Notes: generated from the letters alone by a model not told the origin. A stretch of 64,000 nucleotides of DNA from Vibrio sinaloensis (GCF_023195835.1 NZ_CP096199.1:2728001-2792000); one strand, 5' to 3'. Shown: positions 36,917 to 50,295, counted from the first letter of the stretch. Program-made: numbers and translations.

Positions 36917-37234
36917 CTATTCATCAAATGCTTCAAACTCGATGCCCATTTCGGTCATCAGTTTTTTGACTTCGGCCGGAATATCATCCGGACGATCTTT
37001 ACGCAAATCTTCATCCGTCGGTAGTGGCTGTCCGGTATACGCATGCAAAAACGCTTCGCACAGCAACTCACTGTTGGTCGCATGGCGTAGGTTATTGATC
37101 TGACGACGCGTGCGCTCATCAGTTAAAACCTTTAATACTTTCAATGGAATAGAAACAGTGATCTTCTTTACTTGTTCACTTTTCTTTCCATGCTCAGCGT
37201 ATGGGCTAATGTATTCGCCATTCCAGTCTGCCAT
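36917..37234 (-). CDS. metJ: Methionine repressor MetJ
   Basis: MetJ is a ribbon-helix-helix repressor that binds tandem 8-bp met boxes with S-adenosylmethionine as co-repressor. The 105-residue product begins [30 protein letters not shown] and contains the DNA-contacting strand [13 protein letters not shown]. The ATG at 37234 gives the standard length and is preceded by AGGTG; the longer frame to 37351 runs through the operator. It is divergent from metB. Confidence 0.97.
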   Translation of the reverse strand: MADWNGEYISPYAEHGKKSEQVKKITVSIPLKVLKVLTDERTRRQINNLRHATNSELLCEAFLHAYTGQPLPTDEDLRKDRPDDIPAEVKKLMTEMGIEFEAFDE

Positions 37235-37306
37235 TGCGCACCTTTGTAAATAATTGTGTTTTAAATTAGAAACCGCAATTTTAGCGGGATTTATGTCCAC
37301 AAGCAA

Positions 37307-37338
37307 AGACATATAGACGTCTAGAAGTATTGACGTCC
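37307..37338. promoter_or_regulatory. Four tandem met boxes between metJ and metB
   Basis: Consecutive 8-mers AGACATAT, AGACGTCT, AGAAGTAT and TGACGTCC follow without gaps; the second is the perfect consensus AGACGTCT. The array lies in the shared regulatory region and should allow MetJ to repress both metJ and metBL. Confidence 0.9.
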
Positions 37339-37449
37339 ACATTTTTGACAAGTAAAGTGGTGAGATATGGAGCAGGAAGCGCTGCTTTTACCCGTTCAGG
37401 TATAGCGTATTCCCCACAAATAGTCACGATAGTTCGAAAGGAAACACCT

Positions 37450-38616
37450 ATGAGCACCCGCAAACCAGCCACAATCGCGGTACGTACTGGTATCGAGTCA
37501 GACACTCAACATCACGCCGTTGTTCCCCCTATTTATCTCTCGACGAACTATGGTTTCCCTGCGTTTGGGGAAGTACCAAAATATGACTATACCCGCTCAG
37601 GTAATCCTAATCGTGGCTTACTAGAAACCGCCCTGTACGAGCTCGAATCAGGTAAAGGCGCGGTGGTAACCAACTGCGGAACTTCGGCACTCAACCTTTG
37701 GGTATCGGCTTTCTTGGGGCCTCAGGATTTGATTGTCGCTCCTCACGACTGTTATGGCGGCACCTACCGTCTATTCAATACGCGGGCCAATAAAGGGGAC
37801 TTCAAAGTCCTATTTGTCGATCAATCCGACCCACAAGCGCTCGCCGATGCATTGAGCCAAAAGCCAAAGCTTGTTTTGCTCGAAACCCCATCCAACCCTC
37901 TAGTGCGCGTGGTGGACATTGAACAGGTCTGCCAGCAAGCGCATCAAGTTGGAGCTCTGGTGGCGGTCGACAATACCTTCTTGACGCCCGTTTTCCAAAA
38001 GCCGCTTGAGCTTGGAGCAGATTTTGTTATCCATTCGACGACTAAGTACATCAACGGCCACTCTGATGTTATTGGCGGTGTGGTGATCACCAAAACAGAG
38101 CAACATGCTGAGGAGCTTGCGTGGTGGGGCAACTGCCTGGGCGCCACGGGTACCCCTTTCGACAGCTACATGACCCTGCGTGGCATTCGCACCTTAGGCG
38201 CGAGAATGAAAGCGCACGAAGAGAGTGCCAATGCCATTTTGCACTATCTGCAAAGCGAGCCTTTGGTCGGCACCATCTATCACCCTAGCCTGCCCGAGCA
38301 TCCAGGGCATGAGATTGCCAAAAAGCAACAAAGTGGCTTTGGCTCTATGTTGAGCTTTGAGTTTGCAGGCAGCTTTGAGCAATTGAAGGCGTTTGTCGGC
38401 CAACTTGAACTGTTCTCTTTGGCCGAATCTCTCGGTGGGGTGGAGAGCCTGATTTGTCATCCTGCCTCAATGACTCACCGTGCGATGGGTGACGTCGCCT
38501 TGGCAGAAGCGGGCATTTCTCAACTGTTGCTGCGTCTGTCTGTGGGTTTAGAAGACAGCGACGATCTCATTGACGATCTCAAGCAAGCCTTTGCGACAGT
38601 CAAGGAGGCGCAATAA
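37450..38616 (+). CDS. metB: Cystathionine gamma-synthase
   Basis: MetB condenses O-succinylhomoserine with cysteine to give cystathionine, using pyridoxal phosphate. The 388-residue protein shows YDYTRSGNPNRG, the PLP-phosphate region NCGTSALNLW, LLETPSNPLVRVVDI and the Schiff-base lysine in HSTTKYINGHSD (about residue 198). The ATG at 37450 follows GAAAGGAAA; the frame is open upstream but that part crosses the operator. metL starts on the last base of its stop. Confidence 0.95.
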   Translation: MSTRKPATIAVRTGIESDTQHHAVVPPIYLSTNYGFPAFGEVPKYDYTRSGNPNRGLLETALYELESGKGAVVTNCGTSALNLWVSAFLGPQDLIVAPHDCYGGTYRLFNTRANKGDFKVLFVDQSDPQALADALSQKPKLVLLETPSNPLVRVVDIEQVCQQAHQVGALVAVDNTFLTPVFQKPLELGADFVIHSTTKYINGHSDVIGGVVITKTEQHAEELAWWGNCLGATGTPFDSYMTLRGIRTLGARMKAHEESANAILHYLQSEPLVGTIYHPSLPEHPGHEIAKKQQSGFGSMLSFEFAGSFEQLKAFVGQLELFSLAESLGGVESLICHPASMTHRAMGDVALAEAGISQLLLRLSVGLEDSDDLIDDLKQAFATVKEAQ

Positions 38617-41030
38617 TGTCTAAGACTCCTCGCCAACTGCATAAATTTGGTGGCAGCAGCCTCGCTGACCCAGATTGCTATCAACGCGTTGCGGGCATTT
38701 TAAAACAATACTCAAACAGCGACGATCTGATTGTTGTCTCTGCCGCAGGCAAAACCACCAATAGATTGATCGCCTTCACCGAAGCGTTACATAAAGATGG
38801 CCGCCTCGCCCATGAAGAGTTGCAATCTTTACGTCAATATCAGTCTGAGCTTATCGAATCACTGATTGAGGGCGAGGCTCAGCAACAGCTGCTCGCCACA
38901 CTACACGATGAGTTCAGTACGCTCGGCGAGTTGACCGCACCGCTAACTCAAGCAGACAAAGCATCGGTGTTGGGCCATGGTGAAGTGTGGTCTTCACGTT
39001 TGCTTGCCGCACTACTTAATCAAAACGGATTAGCCGCCGTCGCTCAAGACGCGCGCTCATTTTTACGCGCGGAATCGGGCACACAGCCTGAGGTAGACTT
39101 CGGTGCCTCTTACCCGCTGATTAAAGAAGCCCTGATTCAGCACGCGCATCATCGGGTGGTGATCACCGGCTTTATGGCTCGAGACACACAAGGGCATACG
39201 GTTCTGCTCGGTCGTAATGGCTCAGATTATTCCGCTACCGTTATTGGCGCACTGGCGGAAGTGAGCCGTGTGACTATCTGGAGTGACGTCGCTGGGGTAT
39301 ACAGTGCCGACCCAAGACTGGTCAGCGACGCTTGTTTGCTGCCGCTACTCAGACTCGATGAAGCCAGCGAGCTCGCGCGCTTGGCCGCGCCCGTACTGCA
39401 TAGCCGCACTCTGCAGCCTGTGGCCCAGAGCACGATGGATCTGCACTTGCGTTGCAGCTATCAACCCGAGTCTGGTTCTACCCGTATTGAGCGCGTCTTG
39501 GCGTCAGGACGCGGAGCCAAAATTATCTCTTCTCTGGATGAGGTGCTGTTGATTCAACTCAGTTTCGCCGCAGGACACAACTTTGAGCGCCTAGAGCGCG
39601 AAGTCTTGTCTAGTCTCAAGCGAGCGCAACTTGAACCACTCACTTATGAAGCACAGCCAGACAAGCATCGAATTAACTTGGCTTACACCAGTGAAATCGT
39701 CGGCGGCGCTCTTGAGCACCTGCAAGACGTCGCCTTTGAAGCTGAGCTAAAACTCAAAGAGGGTTACTCCATGGTTGCCGCGGTCGGCGCTGGTGTCACC
39801 AAAAACCCGAATCACTGCTATGGCTTTTACCAACAACTCAAAAATGCGCCGGTCGAGTTCATTTCTGAGTCGCTGTCCGGATTAAGCCTAGTCGCGGTAT
39901 TGCGTCAGACTCAGACTCACCCTCTGGTGAAAGCCATTCATAGTCAGTTATTTCAAGCGCAAAAGCGCGTCGCCATTGCCTTGTGTGGTAAAGGCAACAT
40001 CGGCTCAAGTTGGTTAACGCTATTTAGCGAGCAAAAGACCGAACTCGAAAAGCGCCACGGCATGAACTTTGAGTTGGTTGCCGTCATCGATAGCCAAACC
40101 TATTGGTTCAATCCCGCAGGGATAGACCCGAACCAAGTCAGCGCTCATTTTGATGAAGAAGCGGTAAGTTACCAAGATGGTCAATGGATAGAAAAGCTCG
40201 GCGCAATCCAGGGCTATGATGATTTGGTCGTGCTCGACGTCACCGCCAGCAAAGAACTCGCAGGACGCTATTTAGAGATTGCCGAGCAAGGGATGCACCT
40301 CATTTCTGCCAATAAAGTTGCTGGCTCAGCCTCAAGCCAGTACTACCATCAAGTCCAAGATGCGTTCGCGAAAATTAATCGCCACTGGCTGTACAACGCC
40401 ACGGTCGGTGCAGGTCTGCCGATTAACCATACGGTGAGAGATCTGCGTGAGAGTGGCGATGATATTACCGCTTTATCGGGTATTTTTTCTGGCACCTTAT
40501 CATGGCTGTTTCAGCAGTATGACGGCAGCGTCCCTTTTGCAGAACTGGTTGACCTCGCCTGGCAGCAAGGGCTCACTGAGCCGGACCCTCGAAGCGACCT
40601 CGACGGCTCAGACGTAATGCGTAAGTTGGTTATCCTCGCCCGTGAGTCGGGATTAGCCCTGGAGCCAGAAGCGGTTAAAGTAGAAAGCCTAGTGCCCGAT
40701 GAACTGGCTGAGTTATCACTGGATGAGTTTTTTGATAACAGCCAACTGCTGAGCGAGCTACTCGCCGAGCGGCTGCAAAAAGCGCAACGTGAAGACAAAG
40801 TTCTGCGTTATGTTGCCCGCCTAGAGAAAAACGGCAAAGCCACCGTTGGGGTGGAGGCACTCAGCAAAGAGCATGCACTAGCGAACCTGCTTCCCTGTGA
40901 CAACATCTTTGCGATTGAGAGCAAATGGTATAAAGATAACCCGTTGGTGATTCGTGGTCCTGGCGCGGGGCGAGAGGTCACCGCAGGCGCAATCCAATCA
41001 GACCTCAACCTACTCTCCAGCCTACTTTAG
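38616..41030 (+). CDS. metL: Bifunctional aspartokinase II / homoserine dehydrogenase II
   Basis: MetL catalyses the first and third steps of the aspartate pathway toward methionine. The 804-residue protein has an aspartokinase domain starting HKFGGSSLADP, with RNGSDYSATVIGAL near 200, a linker region with ACT-like folds, and a homoserine dehydrogenase domain from about residue 450 (ALCGKGNIGSSWL) to the end, containing SANKVAGS and NATVGAGLPI. It overlaps metB by one base and is co-transcribed under MetJ. The MetL rather than ThrA identity rests on the metB linkage. Confidence 0.95.
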   Translation: MSKTPRQLHKFGGSSLADPDCYQRVAGILKQYSNSDDLIVVSAAGKTTNRLIAFTEALHKDGRLAHEELQSLRQYQSELIESLIEGEAQQQLLATLHDEFSTLGELTAPLTQADKASVLGHGEVWSSRLLAALLNQNGLAAVAQDARSFLRAESGTQPEVDFGASYPLIKEALIQHAHHRVVITGFMARDTQGHTVLLGRNGSDYSATVIGALAEVSRVTIWSDVAGVYSADPRLVSDACLLPLLRLDEASELARLAAPVLHSRTLQPVAQSTMDLHLRCSYQPESGSTRIERVLASGRGAKIISSLDEVLLIQLSFAAGHNFERLEREVLSSLKRAQLEPLTYEAQPDKHRINLAYTSEIVGGALEHLQDVAFEAELKLKEGYSMVAAVGAGVTKNPNHCYGFYQQLKNAPVEFISESLSGLSLVAVLRQTQTHPLVKAIHSQLFQAQKRVAIALCGKGNIGSSWLTLFSEQKTELEKRHGMNFELVAVIDSQTYWFNPAGIDPNQVSAHFDEEAVSYQDGQWIEKLGAIQGYDDLVVLDVTASKELAGRYLEIAEQGMHLISANKVAGSASSQYYHQVQDAFAKINRHWLYNATVGAGLPINHTVRDLRESGDDITALSGIFSGTLSWLFQQYDGSVPFAELVDLAWQQGLTEPDPRSDLDGSDVMRKLVILARESGLALEPEAVKVESLVPDELAELSLDEFFDNSQLLSELLAERLQKAQREDKVLRYVARLEKNGKATVGVEALSKEHALANLLPCDNIFAIESKWYKDNPLVIRGPGAGREVTAGAIQSDLNLLSSLL

Positions 41031-41036
41031 ATATAG

Positions 41037-41065
41037 GGCGCTAGTATTAAGCTAGCGCCTTTTTT
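41037..41065 (+). terminator. metBL terminator
   Basis: GGCGCTAG/CTAGCGCC (41037-41044, 41052-41059) followed by six Ts. Confidence 0.92.
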
Positions 41066-41173
41066 ATCGCTCATCAGTGCGATAACTAAGGCTGGCGACT
41101 AAGTTGAAAACTGCTCATTATTAACTTGAGAAAAATTCATACTGACATAGTTGACTTTAAAACGTATTCAATA

Positions 41174-41205
41174 CATTCTGTAGACATATAGACGTCTAAA
41201 CGTCG
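41174..41205 (+). promoter_or_regulatory. Tandem met boxes before metF
   Basis: AGACATAT (41182-41189), AGACGTCT (41190-41197) and AAACGTCG (41198-41205) are adjacent; the 16-mer formed by the first two is identical to that in the metJ-metB operator. A weaker 8-mer may precede them. Confidence 0.88.
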
Positions 41206-41211
41206 ATTTGA

Positions 41212-42144
<933 letters not shown>

Positions 42145-42167
42145 ACATCATTGAGTACTTAAAACTA

Positions 42168-42198
42168 AAAAGGCTGAACCACTAGGTTCAGCCTTTTG
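42168..42198. terminator. Bidirectional terminator, metF and zapB
   Basis: AAAAGGCTGAACC/GGTTCAGCCTTTT with loop ACTA lies between converging genes. Confidence 0.93.
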
Positions 42199-42216
42199 CT
42201 ATTCAGGAAATGTCGA

Positions 42217-42459
42217 TTACTCAACTTCGTCCATTTTGCCCAGCAAGTTACGGATGCGCTCTTGCCACGCGGTATGCTCTTGCTGCATTTGTTGCGCCTT
42301 TTGCTCCAGCTCTTCACGGCTGCTACGCAGTTCGTTTGCTTCAGCCGCTAACTTCTCTTTCTCTTCTTTCAGCTCTTCCACTTCCATCTGTAGAAGGGCA
42401 ATCGTATCAACAGCGGTTTGAATTTTTGCTTCTAATTGTTCTAGTACTTCAAAAGACAT
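42217..42459 (-). CDS. zapB: Cell division protein ZapB
   Basis: ZapB is a small coiled-coil protein that layers with ZapA under the Z ring and links it to the chromosome terminus through MatP. The 80-residue product is almost wholly a charged coiled coil ([20 protein letters not shown], then repeated Glu/Lys/Leu heptads). It is divergent from glpX, as in enterobacteria. Confidence 0.93.
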   Translation of the reverse strand: MSFEVLEQLEAKIQTAVDTIALLQMEVEELKEEKEKLAAEANELRSSREELEQKAQQMQQEHTAWQERIRNLLGKMDEVE

Positions 42460-42696
42460 CTTAGCCTACCTATAGGTTATTCTGAGAAGGGATTTGATCA
42501 TCGGTGACCAAAACCTCATTTGCTACCATTCTACTCAGGCGAGAGCAGAGAAACACTCCCTATGTTGTAGTTTTTGCGCCATTCGATTAAAAATTCAGCG
42601 CAAATTGACAATACCCTAACTTCAGCGGTGTTGAGAGCAATTGAGACTCAATATAACCAGCATGATTGATCCAGTTCAATGGTTAATCTAGCAAAA

Positions 42697-42728
42697 AAGC
42701 AAACGTTTCCTTTTTGATGTGCTAAAAT
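42697..42728 (+). promoter_or_regulatory. glpX promoter with a LacI-family operator
   Basis: AAGCAAACGTTTCCTT at 42697-42712 matches the PurR box at 13 of 16 positions, and its core also resembles the Cra site TGAAACGTTTCA (9 of 12). A TAAAAT -10, preceded by TGTGC, lies at 42723-42728, so the operator would cover the -35. PurR or Cra control of gluconeogenesis is plausible. The remainder of 42460-42696 has no gene. Confidence 0.5.
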
Positions 42729-42772
42729 TCGGCCGGTTCAAATTCTCTCTTTCCTTTTATATTGGAGTCATC

Positions 42773-43780
42773 ATGAAACGCGATTTAGCAATGGCCTTTT
42801 CTCGAGTTACCGAAGGCGCAGCCCTTGCCGGATATAAGTGGCTGGGTCGAGGCGATAAGAATGCCGCAGACGGTGCAGCAGTCGAAGTCATGCGCAGCCT
42901 ACTCAATAAAACCGAGATCAGCGGCGAAATCGTTATTGGTGAGGGTGAAATCGATGATGCACCTATGCTTTACATCGGTGAACAAGTGGGCCTTGGCGGC
43001 GACGAAGTCGATATCGCCGTCGATCCAATCGAAGGTACTCGAATGACTGCAATGGGGCAATCGAACGCCTTAGCGGTGTTGGCAGCAGGCGAAAAGGGCA
43101 GCTTTCTAAAAGCACCCGATATGTATATGGAAAAGTTAGTCGTTGGCCCCGGCGCTAAAGGTTGCATTGACCTCAACAAGCCGCTCAAAGAGAACTTAGA
43201 AAACATCGCCTCTGCGCTCAATAAGTCTATCGACACACTAGTAGTTGTTACCTTAGCCAAGCCTCGACATGATGATGTTATTGCCGAGATGCAAGCCATG
43301 GGCGTTCGCGTTTTTGCTGTGCCAGATGGCGATGTTGCTGCCTCAATTCTTACCTGTATGCCAGATAGTGAAGTGGATGCGATGTACTGTATCGGTGGCG
43401 CGCCAGAGGGCGTTGTCTCTGCCGCGGTGATTCGCGCTCTTGATGGCGACATGCATGGCCGATTACTGCCACGCCATGAAGTAAAAGGTGACACCGAGGA
43501 AAACCGCATCTATGGCGCTGCAGAACTAAAACGCTGTGAAGAGATGGGAGTACAAGCAAATATCGTACTCGCAATGGAAGATATGGCTCGCAGTGACAAT
43601 GTTATTTTCTCTGCGACAGGCATTACTAAAGGTGACCTGTTAGAGGGCATTGCTCGCCAAGGCAATATAGCGACAACCGAAACCTTGCTAATCCGTGGCC
43701 GTTGCCGCACGATTCGTCGCATCAAATCGACCCACTATCTCGAGCGTAAAGATCCAGAAGTGAGAGACATTATTCTCTAA
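42773..43780 (+). CDS. glpX: Class II fructose-1,6-bisphosphatase
   Basis: GlpX hydrolyses fructose-1,6-bisphosphate in gluconeogenesis, using manganese. The 335-residue product has GEGEIDDAPMLYIGE and DPIEGTRMTAMGQSNALAVL, the metal and phosphate sites of the family, and GGAPEGVVSAA. The ATG at 42773 follows TTGGAG; the longer upstream frame covers the promoter. It stands alone with a terminator; no glpFK precede it. Confidence 0.95.
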   Translation: MKRDLAMAFSRVTEGAALAGYKWLGRGDKNAADGAAVEVMRSLLNKTEISGEIVIGEGEIDDAPMLYIGEQVGLGGDEVDIAVDPIEGTRMTAMGQSNALAVLAAGEKGSFLKAPDMYMEKLVVGPGAKGCIDLNKPLKENLENIASALNKSIDTLVVVTLAKPRHDDVIAEMQAMGVRVFAVPDGDVAASILTCMPDSEVDAMYCIGGAPEGVVSAAVIRALDGDMHGRLLPRHEVKGDTEENRIYGAAELKRCEEMGVQANIVLAMEDMARSDNVIFSATGITKGDLLEGIARQGNIATTETLLIRGRCRTIRRIKSTHYLERKDPEVRDIIL

Positions 43781-43816
43781 ACCATTGATAGAGCAATTCA
43801 TTCAATAGCAACTACG

Positions 43817-43843
43817 CAGGCCACCTTTTCGGTGGCCTGTTTA
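43817..43843 (+). terminator. glpX terminator
   Basis: CAGGCCACC/GGTGGCCTG (43817-43825, 43831-43839) with a short T run. Confidence 0.78.
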
Positions 43844-43998
43844 CTTTGCGAGCAAAAATTGAACTATGGCCTTCATTGCATATACTTAATCCAAGGGATT
43901 GAGTCACACTCAGTGCGAATATCGCAGTAGCTTGACTTAAGATAACCAAGCCTAGTCGATGGGCTAAATATTACACGTCATCTTGGTACAGGTAGTCT

Positions 43999-46497
43999 AT
44001 GATTCGACTAGTGTTGATTTGCCTACTGTTTTGTTGTCGCATAGGAGTTGCATCGCCTATTGTTATTGACGATGACTTTGCACAAGTCAAGGTTCCCACC
44101 CCACTGCTAACCGCTGTGGGCGAACCCAATCTACAGGCGCAACAAGTGTTGCAATCGACAACATTTAGCACCGAATTTTACCAGCAGTCCACTACACCCA
44201 ATCCAAACCACTATTGGCACCAGCTCACCATTTCCGCTCAATCGCTCTCAAGCACCAAATCGCTAGTATTACTGTCACAAAATCATATTTTGCAACACCT
44301 CGATGTGTACCTATTCGAGGGAGATAAGCTGATACAGTCACAGCAGTTGGGCATCAATGACAGACCAATCAATTCACAAAGCTACTTAGATAAAGTGTTT
44401 CGTTTCAATATCGAGTCAAACAGTAATCTAACCTTATTGATCAGTAAGCAGACCGACGGCCCTTCGATAGTGCCGCTCAAAATCATGACTGACACCGCTT
44501 ACAATCTATATGCAGATCAAATGCGCTTGTTTTGGGGAGTTGTAATCGGCACTTTTCTCGCACTGGCCATCTATAACTGTGTGGTCTATGCACTAAACCT
44601 ACGCAACACTCAGTACGTTTGGTATCTACTGTTCCAACTGTTTATATTTTTGCAGTTTGCAGCGTTACATGGCTTTGGCTATTTGATTTTGCCCGATCAG
44701 TTTTGCCGATGGTTAGCCAAACATATGGGCGTTTTACACTTACTGTTGCTCTGGTCGGCTTTGATGTTTGCCAAGCACTTTCTCGAGGTCAGGACATATC
44801 GGCCACGAGTCTACCCTATACTAGAGAAAGCCAAATGGGTCCTCCCGATTCTAATTGGGATTTCGCTTTTCCTTAGCGAACAACAGCGAATGATCGTTAC
44901 CTCGCTGATGATTCTACCCGTGAGCTATCTCTGTATCAGCACAGCCTTTATTGCCCTAAAAAGAGGCTATACTCCCGCCTTTTCTTACCTACTCTCTTGG
45001 GTGTGTACCTTTGCTGGCGCTACCAGTGGGTTGCTCACCTACTCGGGTCTGCTGCCTGTCAATATGATTACCCTACACAGTTTTATTATTGGTTCATTGG
45101 CTGAGCTCTATCTGCTGTCAGTCGGGCTCGCCAAACGCCTTCATCATCAAGAGCTGTTAGACAAACAGCATCGGCTAATAGACCATAGTCTGGACATGCC
45201 TAACCAATACTTCTATCAACACGCTATCGATGAGATGTTTGCTAACAGGGGGATAGATAAGAATAGTGTTCGATTGATCTTGGTTCATATCGAGGGCATT
45301 GAACACTTAATTGGCCTACTGGGAAACGAAACTGTGTTTAAAGCCAAACGTTCTTTGCTGATCAATCTATCTAGAGATATTTCGGCACTGCCTTGGCACA
45401 TTGGAATTGAAGTACCTTTGCTCAAGCGCTATTTCGCAATCACTATGCCTCCCGAACAGACACTCATCTTTGCCGATAAAAGCACACCATTGCAGTCCCA
45501 GTTTCAAACACTGACCAACATATGGCAACGCAACCTAGCTAACACCGAGTACTTTAACGACTTGAATATTAGAATGGCGAGCGCAGAGACTGACCATAAT
45601 GGGCGAATCAATGAACTACATCAGAAAGCCCATATGGCTCTTATTGAAGCTCAAGCAAGAGGCGTGAAATGGCTCGAGTATAGCAATGAGATGAGTGACA
45701 AAACTTCGCTTAGAGTCGAACTTCTGCATGATCTCAAACTGGCTATCGAGAACGATCAGCTTGAGCTGCACGTTCAACCCCAAATAAACATTGCTCAGCA
45801 AACCGTTGTTGGTGGAGAGGCGCTGATGCGTTGGTGGCATCCAGTCCACGGCACGGTTTCTCCAGCGGTGTTCATTCCGCTTGCCGAGCAAAGTGGGCTT
45901 ATACATAGCTTAACTCGTATGGCGATCAAGAAAATGTTCGCTTGGATGGGTCGTCATCAATTTCCAATAACGCTCTCCATTAACATCTCGGTCATGGACT
46001 TGCGCCAGCATGATTTCATTTCATTCCTTCGCTCTGCTAGAGAAAGATATAACGTCATACCGAGTCAATTTTCTTTAGAGATTACCGAATCTCAAGAGCT
46101 TGAAAGCTCGCAAGAGATACTGGATAAGCTAGCAATGATCAAGCAAATGGGCTTTGGCATCGCTCTTGATGATTTTGGTACTGGTTATTCATCTATGGCA
46201 TACCTAAGCAAACTGCATATCGATGAAGTGAAAATAGATCGGATCTTCATCAAAGATATTCACCACAGCCAAATTAATCAGACCATAGTGAAAACGCTTA
46301 TCAGCATGGCAGAAGCACTGGGGGCAACAACGGTCATTGAAGGGATAGAAAGCCAACAAGAGTTACACGTTGTCGAAAAGCTAGGGGGTAAGGTTGGACA
46401 AGGCTTTTATTGGTCGCCAGCACTAAATATAGAGCGCTTTGAGGAGCAATACCTATCCAAGGTAGTAGCCATTGATAAAGTTAGGGCAAAGCGTTAG
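43999..46497 (+). CDS. Membrane EAL-domain protein with 7TM sensor and degenerate GGDEF
   Basis: This 832-residue protein has a signal peptide (1-18), a periplasmic 7TMR-DISM-type ligand domain (about 30-165), seven membrane helices (about 175-385), a degenerate GGDEF domain (about 405-560) that has lost the GG(D/E)EF loop, and a C-terminal EAL domain (about 575-820). EAL residues needed for c-di-GMP hydrolysis are present: E607 in EALMRW, the NIS asparagine, EITES, D724-D725 in DDFGTGYSS, the DEVKID lysine and EGIE. It is thus a likely active phosphodiesterase that responds to a periplasmic signal. No partner is adjacent; the gene ends next to the rRNA operon. Confidence 0.9.
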   Translation: MIRLVLICLLFCCRIGVASPIVIDDDFAQVKVPTPLLTAVGEPNLQAQQVLQSTTFSTEFYQQSTTPNPNHYWHQLTISAQSLSSTKSLVLLSQNHILQHLDVYLFEGDKLIQSQQLGINDRPINSQSYLDKVFRFNIESNSNLTLLISKQTDGPSIVPLKIMTDTAYNLYADQMRLFWGVVIGTFLALAIYNCVVYALNLRNTQYVWYLLFQLFIFLQFAALHGFGYLILPDQFCRWLAKHMGVLHLLLLWSALMFAKHFLEVRTYRPRVYPILEKAKWVLPILIGISLFLSEQQRMIVTSLMILPVSYLCISTAFIALKRGYTPAFSYLLSWVCTFAGATSGLLTYSGLLPVNMITLHSFIIGSLAELYLLSVGLAKRLHHQELLDKQHRLIDHSLDMPNQYFYQHAIDEMFANRGIDKNSVRLILVHIEGIEHLIGLLGNETVFKAKRSLLINLSRDISALPWHIGIEVPLLKRYFAITMPPEQTLIFADKSTPLQSQFQTLTNIWQRNLANTEYFNDLNIRMASAETDHNGRINELHQKAHMALIEAQARGVKWLEYSNEMSDKTSLRVELLHDLKLAIENDQLELHVQPQINIAQQTVVGGEALMRWWHPVHGTVSPAVFIPLAEQSGLIHSLTRMAIKKMFAWMGRHQFPITLSINISVMDLRQHDFISFLRSARERYNVIPSQFSLEITESQELESSQEILDKLAMIKQMGFGIALDDFGTGYSSMAYLSKLHIDEVKIDRIFIKDIHHSQINQTIVKTLISMAEALGATTVIEGIESQQELHVVEKLGGKVGQGFYWSPALNIERFEEQYLSKVVAIDKVRAKR

Positions 46498-46566
46498 CAC
46501 AGTCGAAAGTTAAATGGCGATGCTGATCAAAAACGCCATATTCTCGATGAACGGAAGCTAACTGGC

Positions 46567-46601
46567 CAAAAACGACAAAACCCAGTCCGAAGACTGGGTT
46601 T
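46567..46601 (-). terminator. Terminator beyond the rRNA operon
   Basis: On the minus strand AAACCCAGTC/GACTGGGTTT has a UUCG loop and is followed by TTTGTCGTTTTT. It is a strong factor-independent terminator about 130 bp past tRNA-Asp. Confidence 0.85.
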
Positions 46602-46611
46602 CTAAATAAGT

Positions 46612-46680
46612 GGCGGACGGCTGGGGTTGCAGTCAACGGGCAAACCTTTTGCGGGACTCGTTGGTCGAAGACCAAATCAA
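46612..46680 (-). pseudogene. Possible tRNA-Asp remnant
   Basis: Read on the minus strand, the segment contains ACGAGTCCCGC and ends CCGTCCGCCA, echoing the T arm and acceptor end of the intact tRNA-Asp next to it, but with about 40 unrelated bases between. Both copies are followed by AATAAG-side sequence and a hairpin in the same order. It cannot fold into a tRNA. The link is tentative. Confidence 0.35.
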
Positions 46681-46692
46681 TCCCATAGATAC

Positions 46693-46724
46693 GACAAAGC
46701 CCTAGCAGAAACTCTAGGGCTTTG
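46693..46724 (-). terminator. Hairpin after tRNA-Asp
   Basis: ACAAAGCCCTAG/CTAGGGCTTTGT (about 46693-46704, 46713-46724). On the minus strand there is little T run, so termination may occur mainly at the next hairpin. It may also guide 3' processing. Confidence 0.6.
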
Positions 46725-46734
46725 TCTGAATAAG

Positions 46735-46811
46735 TGGCGGAGCGGACGGGACTCGAACCCGCGACCCCCGGCGTGACAGGCCGGTATTCTAACCAACTGA
46801 ACTACCGCTCC
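46735..46811 (-). tRNA. tRNA-Asp(GTC)
   Basis: A 77-nt cloverleaf on the minus strand begins GGAGCGGTAGTTCAG and ends CCGCTCCGCCA with encoded CCA. The anticodon is GTC. It is the distal tRNA of the left rRNA operon. Confidence 0.96.
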
Positions 46812-46877
46812 GCACTGGTTAGACTCTAAGTCTAAGCTTTTGCCTTTAGATTTTTCTTAAATCTAAAAACGAAATGT

Positions 46878-46997
46878 AAGCCTGGCGATGTCCTACTCTC
46901 ACATGGGGAAGCCCCACACTACCATCGGCGCTAATTCGTTTCACTTCTGAGTTCGGCATGGAATCAGGTGGGTCCAAATCGCTATGGTCGCCAAGCA
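46878..46997 (-). rRNA. rrf: 5S ribosomal RNA (left operon)
   Basis: The 120-nt gene starts TGCTTGGCGACCATAGCG and ends ATCGCCAGGCTT on the minus strand. It differs from the other 5S copy in this window at one position (46911; G here on the plus strand, A at 52495). Confidence 0.95.
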
Positions 46998-47106
46998 AAT
47001 TCTGTTTAAGTTCCTAGAACTTAATAATTCGGAAAGCTGTTTTGTGTTCTCTACACATTCAATCTGCTCTTGCTTTGAGTCCATCAAAACCCTTTGGGTG
47101 TTGTAT

Positions 47107-49994
<2,888 letters not shown>

Positions 49995-50295
49995 ATACAA
50001 CCCCAAAGGGTCTTTACGTCAAACAACCAAAGTTTGTCTGCATTTTTATACATGTGCAGACACGATTTTGCCGGACTCAAATATTAAACATCACAATAAA
50101 TTGTGCTGTTTCCAAGAACACTTGAATGTGTGTTGGTACCTATTCAAAAGAATAGGATTTGAGAACTTTTAATTGAATAACAACGCATCTCAAAGAGATG
50201 GGGATTGTTGTTATTCGTCAGCTTTCCAAATTGTTAAAGAGCAATGTTTCTTTCGAAACCATTTTTAAAGATTCTTTTGCAAGAACACTTAAAGA

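Noticed and set aside
37234..37351. N-terminal extension of metJ (and likewise of metB, metF and glpX)
   Set aside because: The extensions run through met boxes or promoters, and the shorter starts have good ribosome binding sites and give the family's normal length.
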